NCBI GenBank assembly: GCA_933228675.1
Contig: OW121742.1
Location: 35,164,218 to 35,228,217, forward strand
Reading direction: 5' to 3'
Source: Stomorhina lunata
Lineage: Eukaryota; Arthropoda; Insecta; Diptera; Rhiniidae
DNA length: 64,000 bases
Part shown: piece by piece, positions 60,385 to 64,000 of the stretch
Position numbering within the stretch: the stretch's first letter is position 1
Layout of the letters: each line of letters starts with the position of its first letter
Translations under genes and position numbers: made by a program
Notes under the pieces: generated by a model
What the model saw: only the letters and a program-made list of their open reading frames with translations
What the model was told of the DNA's origin: nothing
The model's database searches: none

Positions 60385-61360
60385 AAAAAATTTCCTATTG
60401 ATAATCAACTTTCAAAAAAATTTCCTATAAAATGTCAAATGTCGAAAAATTTCCTATAAATAGTCAATTTTCGAAAAATTTCCTATAAATAGTCAATTTT
60501 CGAAAAATTTCCTATAAATAGTCAATTTTCGAAAAATTTCCTATAAATAGTCAATTTTCGAAAAATTTTCTGTAAATAGTCAATTTTCGAAAAATTTCCT
60601 ATAAATAGTCAATTTTCGAAAAATTTCCTAAAATAGTCAATTTTCGAAAAATTTCCTATAAATAGTCAATTTTCGAAAAATTTCCTATAAATAGTCAATT
60701 TTCGAAAAATTTCCTATAAATAGTCAATTTTCAAAAAATTTCCTATAAATAGTCAATTTTCGAAAAATTTCCAATAAATAGTAAATTTTGGAAAAATTTC
60801 CTATAATTAGTCAATTTTGGAAAAATCTCCTATAAATAGTCAATTTTCGAAAAATTTCCTATAAATAGTCAATTTTCGAAAAATTTCCTATAAATAGTCT
60901 ATTTTCGAAAAATTTCTTAAAATTTTTGAAAATTTTTCTAAAAATAGTCAATTTTCGAAAAATTTCCTATAAATAGTCAGTTTTCGAAAAATTTCCTATA
61001 AATAGTAAATTTTCGAAAAATTTTCTAAAAATAGTCAATTTTCAAAAAATTTACTATAACAATCAATTTTTAAAAAATTTCCTATAACAATCAATTTTAA
61101 AAAAATTTCCTATAATAATCAATTTTCGAAAAATTTCCTATAAATAGTCAATTTTCAAAAAATTTCCTATAAATAGTCAATTTTCGAAAAATTTCCTATA
61201 AATAGTCAATTTTCGAAAAATTTCTTATAAATAGTGAATTTTCGAAAAATTTGCTATAAATAGTCAATTTTTAAAAAATTTTCTTCTAATAGTAAATTTT
61301 CGAAAAATTTCCTTAAAATCGAAAATTTCCTTTAATAACTAAATTTTCAAAAAATTTCTT
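60385..61360 (-). repeat. Satellite C, block 6 (inverted orientation)
   Basis: About 33 units read on + as AAAAATTTCCTATAAATAG followed by TCAATTTTCG. It has a few shortened units at 61055-61130 (CTATAACAATCAATTTT, repeated three times). Same orientation as block 4, opposite to blocks 1, 2, 3 and 5. Confidence 0.95.
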
Positions 61361-62789
61361 CTTTTTTACATTTAGTCTTTAATAATGACCTCATCTTTGT
61401 CCAAATTGTTTCAATTTCTCTTCACTTTCAAATAGTTTTGGTTCGTGCTGTTTGTTCTTATCACCATAAAATTAGTGAAATTTATTTAAACATTTTTCTT
61501 TACAATTTCAGAACATAATAAAAAGTTGGCTGTTGTTGCATGATATAAAATCTCTGTTTTACAATCATGATTTGTTTGCAACACAAAAAAAAAGCTTGTA
61601 CTTCTTTTTTTATTTTAAGAAACATGAAATTGTTTACCATTCTTGGTAAAGAAAAGTGAATGTTTTTTAAACTAAACACAGACAAAAGAAGAAAAAAATT
61701 GAAAATGCATTTCATTTTAACATCCGCATTATTTGCCATTAACAACCAGATGTGTCTGTTAAGAAGCAAAATAAAAAGAAAAAATAAGTTCTTGATTTAT
61801 TCCATTTCACTGGAACTGCACAACAGAGTTAATATTGGTAGCTTACAACAAATTGACGCCACACACATTTGTTGGCATCAAACTTGAGAGAAGTTGGGGT
61901 CGTATAACAATAAAAAAAAAAAACTATGGGAAATTGAAAGCAAAAAAATTTCTTAACATGATCACGATCAAGCCAGAACTTTCAGATTAAAAAAAAAAAC
62001 TAAACCAGAGAACAATAGGGAAAGTTTTCAACAATGATGAGATGCTTGAATATTTTTGTTAAAAAAAATATTTGTCGGAATTTATAATGCCTCAAAATAA
62101 AGTCTGATCCCTGATGTATGATCTTGGCTTTGTATAGATCTTTAAGTAGACATACAAGATCATCAGGTTTCATGTGTTTGCCAAGAATTTTATTTAAAGT
62201 AAGTTGAGGTTTGAAAAGAAAATTTCGTTTATTAGAACTTAGCCACTAAAAATGTAAGTCAACATAATTATCTCAGACTTCAGGTTGTAAGTGATCTTTT
62301 CCTAGCTTCTATTTGTTCTTTTGGAAAAGTGTGAAAAGACACACTCACATGGTAAATTTATTAACTTAAAAGTTCCAACAAATGAAAGTTCTTTGCTTCG
62401 GGAACAAAAGAAGAAAAATTACTAGCAAATTATTTGTAGTTTTCATAAAAGTTGTGAACAAATTGTTTAAACACAAACAAATCGTAAGTCAAGCGGCAGA
62501 AAATGATGATCTTAACAAATAAGAAAGTACTAATGTTGATCATGTCCGATCGGGTGATACCCTAGATCTGTGAGATGAAATAGAGATCTACAGACAAAGC
62601 ATTCTAATAGAGTTTGCTTAATTCTGGGAGACATAAATTTGCATTTTCCGCACTTTTTTTTTGAGATTTTTATGAATTTAAATCAAGGTTGGCCATTATT
62701 TGCGTGGCAGGGGAATAACAAAAATTTACATTAAACAAGAAAACTTTGTCTTAACTCGAACTCAAAAACAGAAAAAAAACCAAAAAAAT
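61361..62789. other. AT-rich sequence; no gene recognised
   Basis: Overlapping ORFs of 75-89 codons on opposite strands (61500-61887) show no recognisable domain. No repeat array is visible. Confidence 0.5.
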
Positions 62790-63504
62790 TGCTATAGTCG
62801 GTCCAGCCCGACTATACGATACCCTTCAACCCTAAGGTCAAAGGTGTTCTTTTTACTGTATAAAGATTAAATTTTGCCATCATACAAACATTTTCTCAAA
62901 ACTTAAGCTGTTTCCGTTATTTGGACTTATATGAGAGCTAGGGTCAAATGTGGACCGATTATCTGGAAATTTGGCAAATTGATTACAGTTATTACAGATA
63001 TGATGTATGCAAAAAATAAAAATTCTCATTATCTTCAGATTTACGAGCGTTTTAGTGATTTTTATCTCATTTAGTGCGTTTTGATAGAAGAGTTTATATG
63101 GGAGCTATGGTCAAATGTGGACCGATTTTAACGAAATTTGGTACAGTTTACATAAGCAGTTTTTGTTTAAAATTTCATGAAAAAATATTGATATTTGTGG
63201 CCAATATATCAATTCCGGGAAGTGGGACCTATGGGAGGTACCATAAATAATGGACCGATTTTGACCAATTTCATTAGCCATGTTCCCATTATCAAATAAA
63301 TGATCTGTTCCAAATTTCATCAAATTATCTTTAGAATTGCGACCTGTACATGGAAGTCCAGCCAGACTGACAGACGGACGGACATTGCTAAATCGATTCA
63401 GAAAGTGATTCTAAGTCTATTGGTATACTAAAAGGTGGGTCTAGGACGAATAGTTCTATGCTTTACATACATCAGCACAAACTTATAATACCCTTTCCAC
63501 CTAT
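62790..63504 (-). mobile_element. Dispersed non-autonomous element, copy 2 (inverted relative to 41011-41814)
   Basis: Reverse complement of the 41-kb copy across its whole length. It shares CTATAGTCGG at one end, CCTCCCATAGGTCCCACTTC and CGGTCCACATTTGACC in the middle (as complements), and ACTTATAATACCCTTTCC at the other end. Differences and small indels are spread evenly, so the two copies are independent insertions rather than a recent duplication. The 70-codon minus ORF at 63111-63323 corresponds to a + ORF region in copy 1 but is not maintained as one protein. Confidence 0.85.
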
Positions 63505-63628
63505 GAAAAATTTATCAATTGGGCAATCTTGATTTGAATCATTTGCGGCGTTGAGACCATAAACAGCAAATAATTAGAAGGTTGGATGGATGCCATACAG
63601 CCTCGATCTGTATAATTTAAGGTAATGT

Positions 63629-63693
63629 AAGTGTTACAAGGCCCTATGCTCCACTGGGAGTCAAGGATAACGGAAGTAGAAGAAGTGTTACAA
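63629..63693 (+). mobile_element. Ultra-short retroposon with target-site duplication, copy 2
   Basis: A 43-bp insert (63640-63682) begins GGCCCTATGCTCCACTGGGA, continues GTCAAGGATAAC and ends in GGAAGTAGAAG. It is flanked by AAGTGTTACAA at 63629-63639 and 63683-63693. Its 5' boundary is within two bases of that of the copy at 43129, although the target sites are unrelated. Confidence 0.88.
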
Positions 63694-64000
63694 GTAACAG
63701 CAAAAGCCTATAATATCTATTTTTGTGTAGCGCACAAAAAAACGAATGAATGAACTTAAAAGTCATTCACAGAATTAAACAAATATTCCGACATTTGTTG
63801 TCACTTAAGGCGACACAAAGATAAAATCTTCGTGAGTCCCAAAGACACATAAAGAATGCCACATCCAGACAGACACTCAAATACATTAAATTAATATTCT
63901 TCTACTTTATTATTTTCTATTTTACAGGTATTTTTTTCGAATGTATTTCCTTTTCATTCCAGTAATGTTGTTCTCTTTCCCATAGATTTCTGGGTTCTTT
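63694..64000. other. Right edge of the window, no gene recognised
   Basis: AT-rich sequence with three acceptor-like AG sites on the + strand near the end (TTTTACAG, CATTCCAG, CCCATAG at about 63922-63986). No open frame of useful length follows before the window ends, so none can be called a splice site. Confidence 0.4.

Noticed and set aside
63922..63990. Acceptor-like sites near the window end (TTTTACAG, CATTCCAG, CCCATAG)
   Set aside because: Such AGs are frequent in T-rich introns, and no open reading frame of meaningful length follows within the window.

Overview
This is an extremely AT-rich, intron-like stretch of a eukaryotic genome, most likely a dipteran insect. That placement is inferred from a CAG/CAA-rich poly-Q exon with animal-type splice signals, dispersed repeats resembling those of calyptrate flies, and GTCCGTC/CTGTCTG-rich tracts like those in fly introns. 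It does not look bacterial or viral: there are no long protein-coding ORFs, no operons, and no rRNA or tRNA that I can recognise.

Only one coding segment is convincing: a 513-bp, phase-0/phase-0 internal exon on the minus strand (36671-37183), bounded by consensus splice sites. It encodes 171 residues: a helix, a poly-Q/poly-T/Ser-rich linker, and a second helix resembling spectrin-repeat helix C. The rest of the window is probably intron of that minus-strand gene, and possibly of others I cannot see. The host gene would therefore have very large, satellite-filled introns.

Layout. 1-6090: a dispersed repeat, then 30-bp satellite A and inverted 31-bp satellite B. 7300-9214: a foldback element with a nested palindromic MITE. 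9545-13335: a large inverted-repeat structure enclosing more satellite A and a second copy of the 1-370 repeat. 14590-36545: long arrays of the 31-bp (B) and 29-bp (C) satellites, including a highly homogeneous core (about 18.6-22.15 kb) and a 1040-bp higher-order duplication. 36671-37183: the exon. 37601-40150: an unrelated 30-bp satellite (D). 41011-43190: a dispersed non-autonomous element, seven ~132-bp units each with a CTCF-like core, and a ~50-bp retroposon with target-site duplications. 45271-47480: a ~122-bp-period array in which only a palindromic core is conserved. 47632-48948: a foldback element partly caught in a tandem duplication. 50551-53150: AAGCTT-rich diverged repeats, including a ~19-bp tandem array of AP-1/Maf-like TGACTCA sites. 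54380-61360: satellite C blocks in alternating orientation. 62790-63693: second copies of the dispersed element and of the tiny retroposon.

By my estimate, 29-31-bp satellites (A, B, C, D) make up over 40% of the window. All boundaries, periods and copy counts were read by eye, so edges are approximate to within about one repeat unit. No database was searched.
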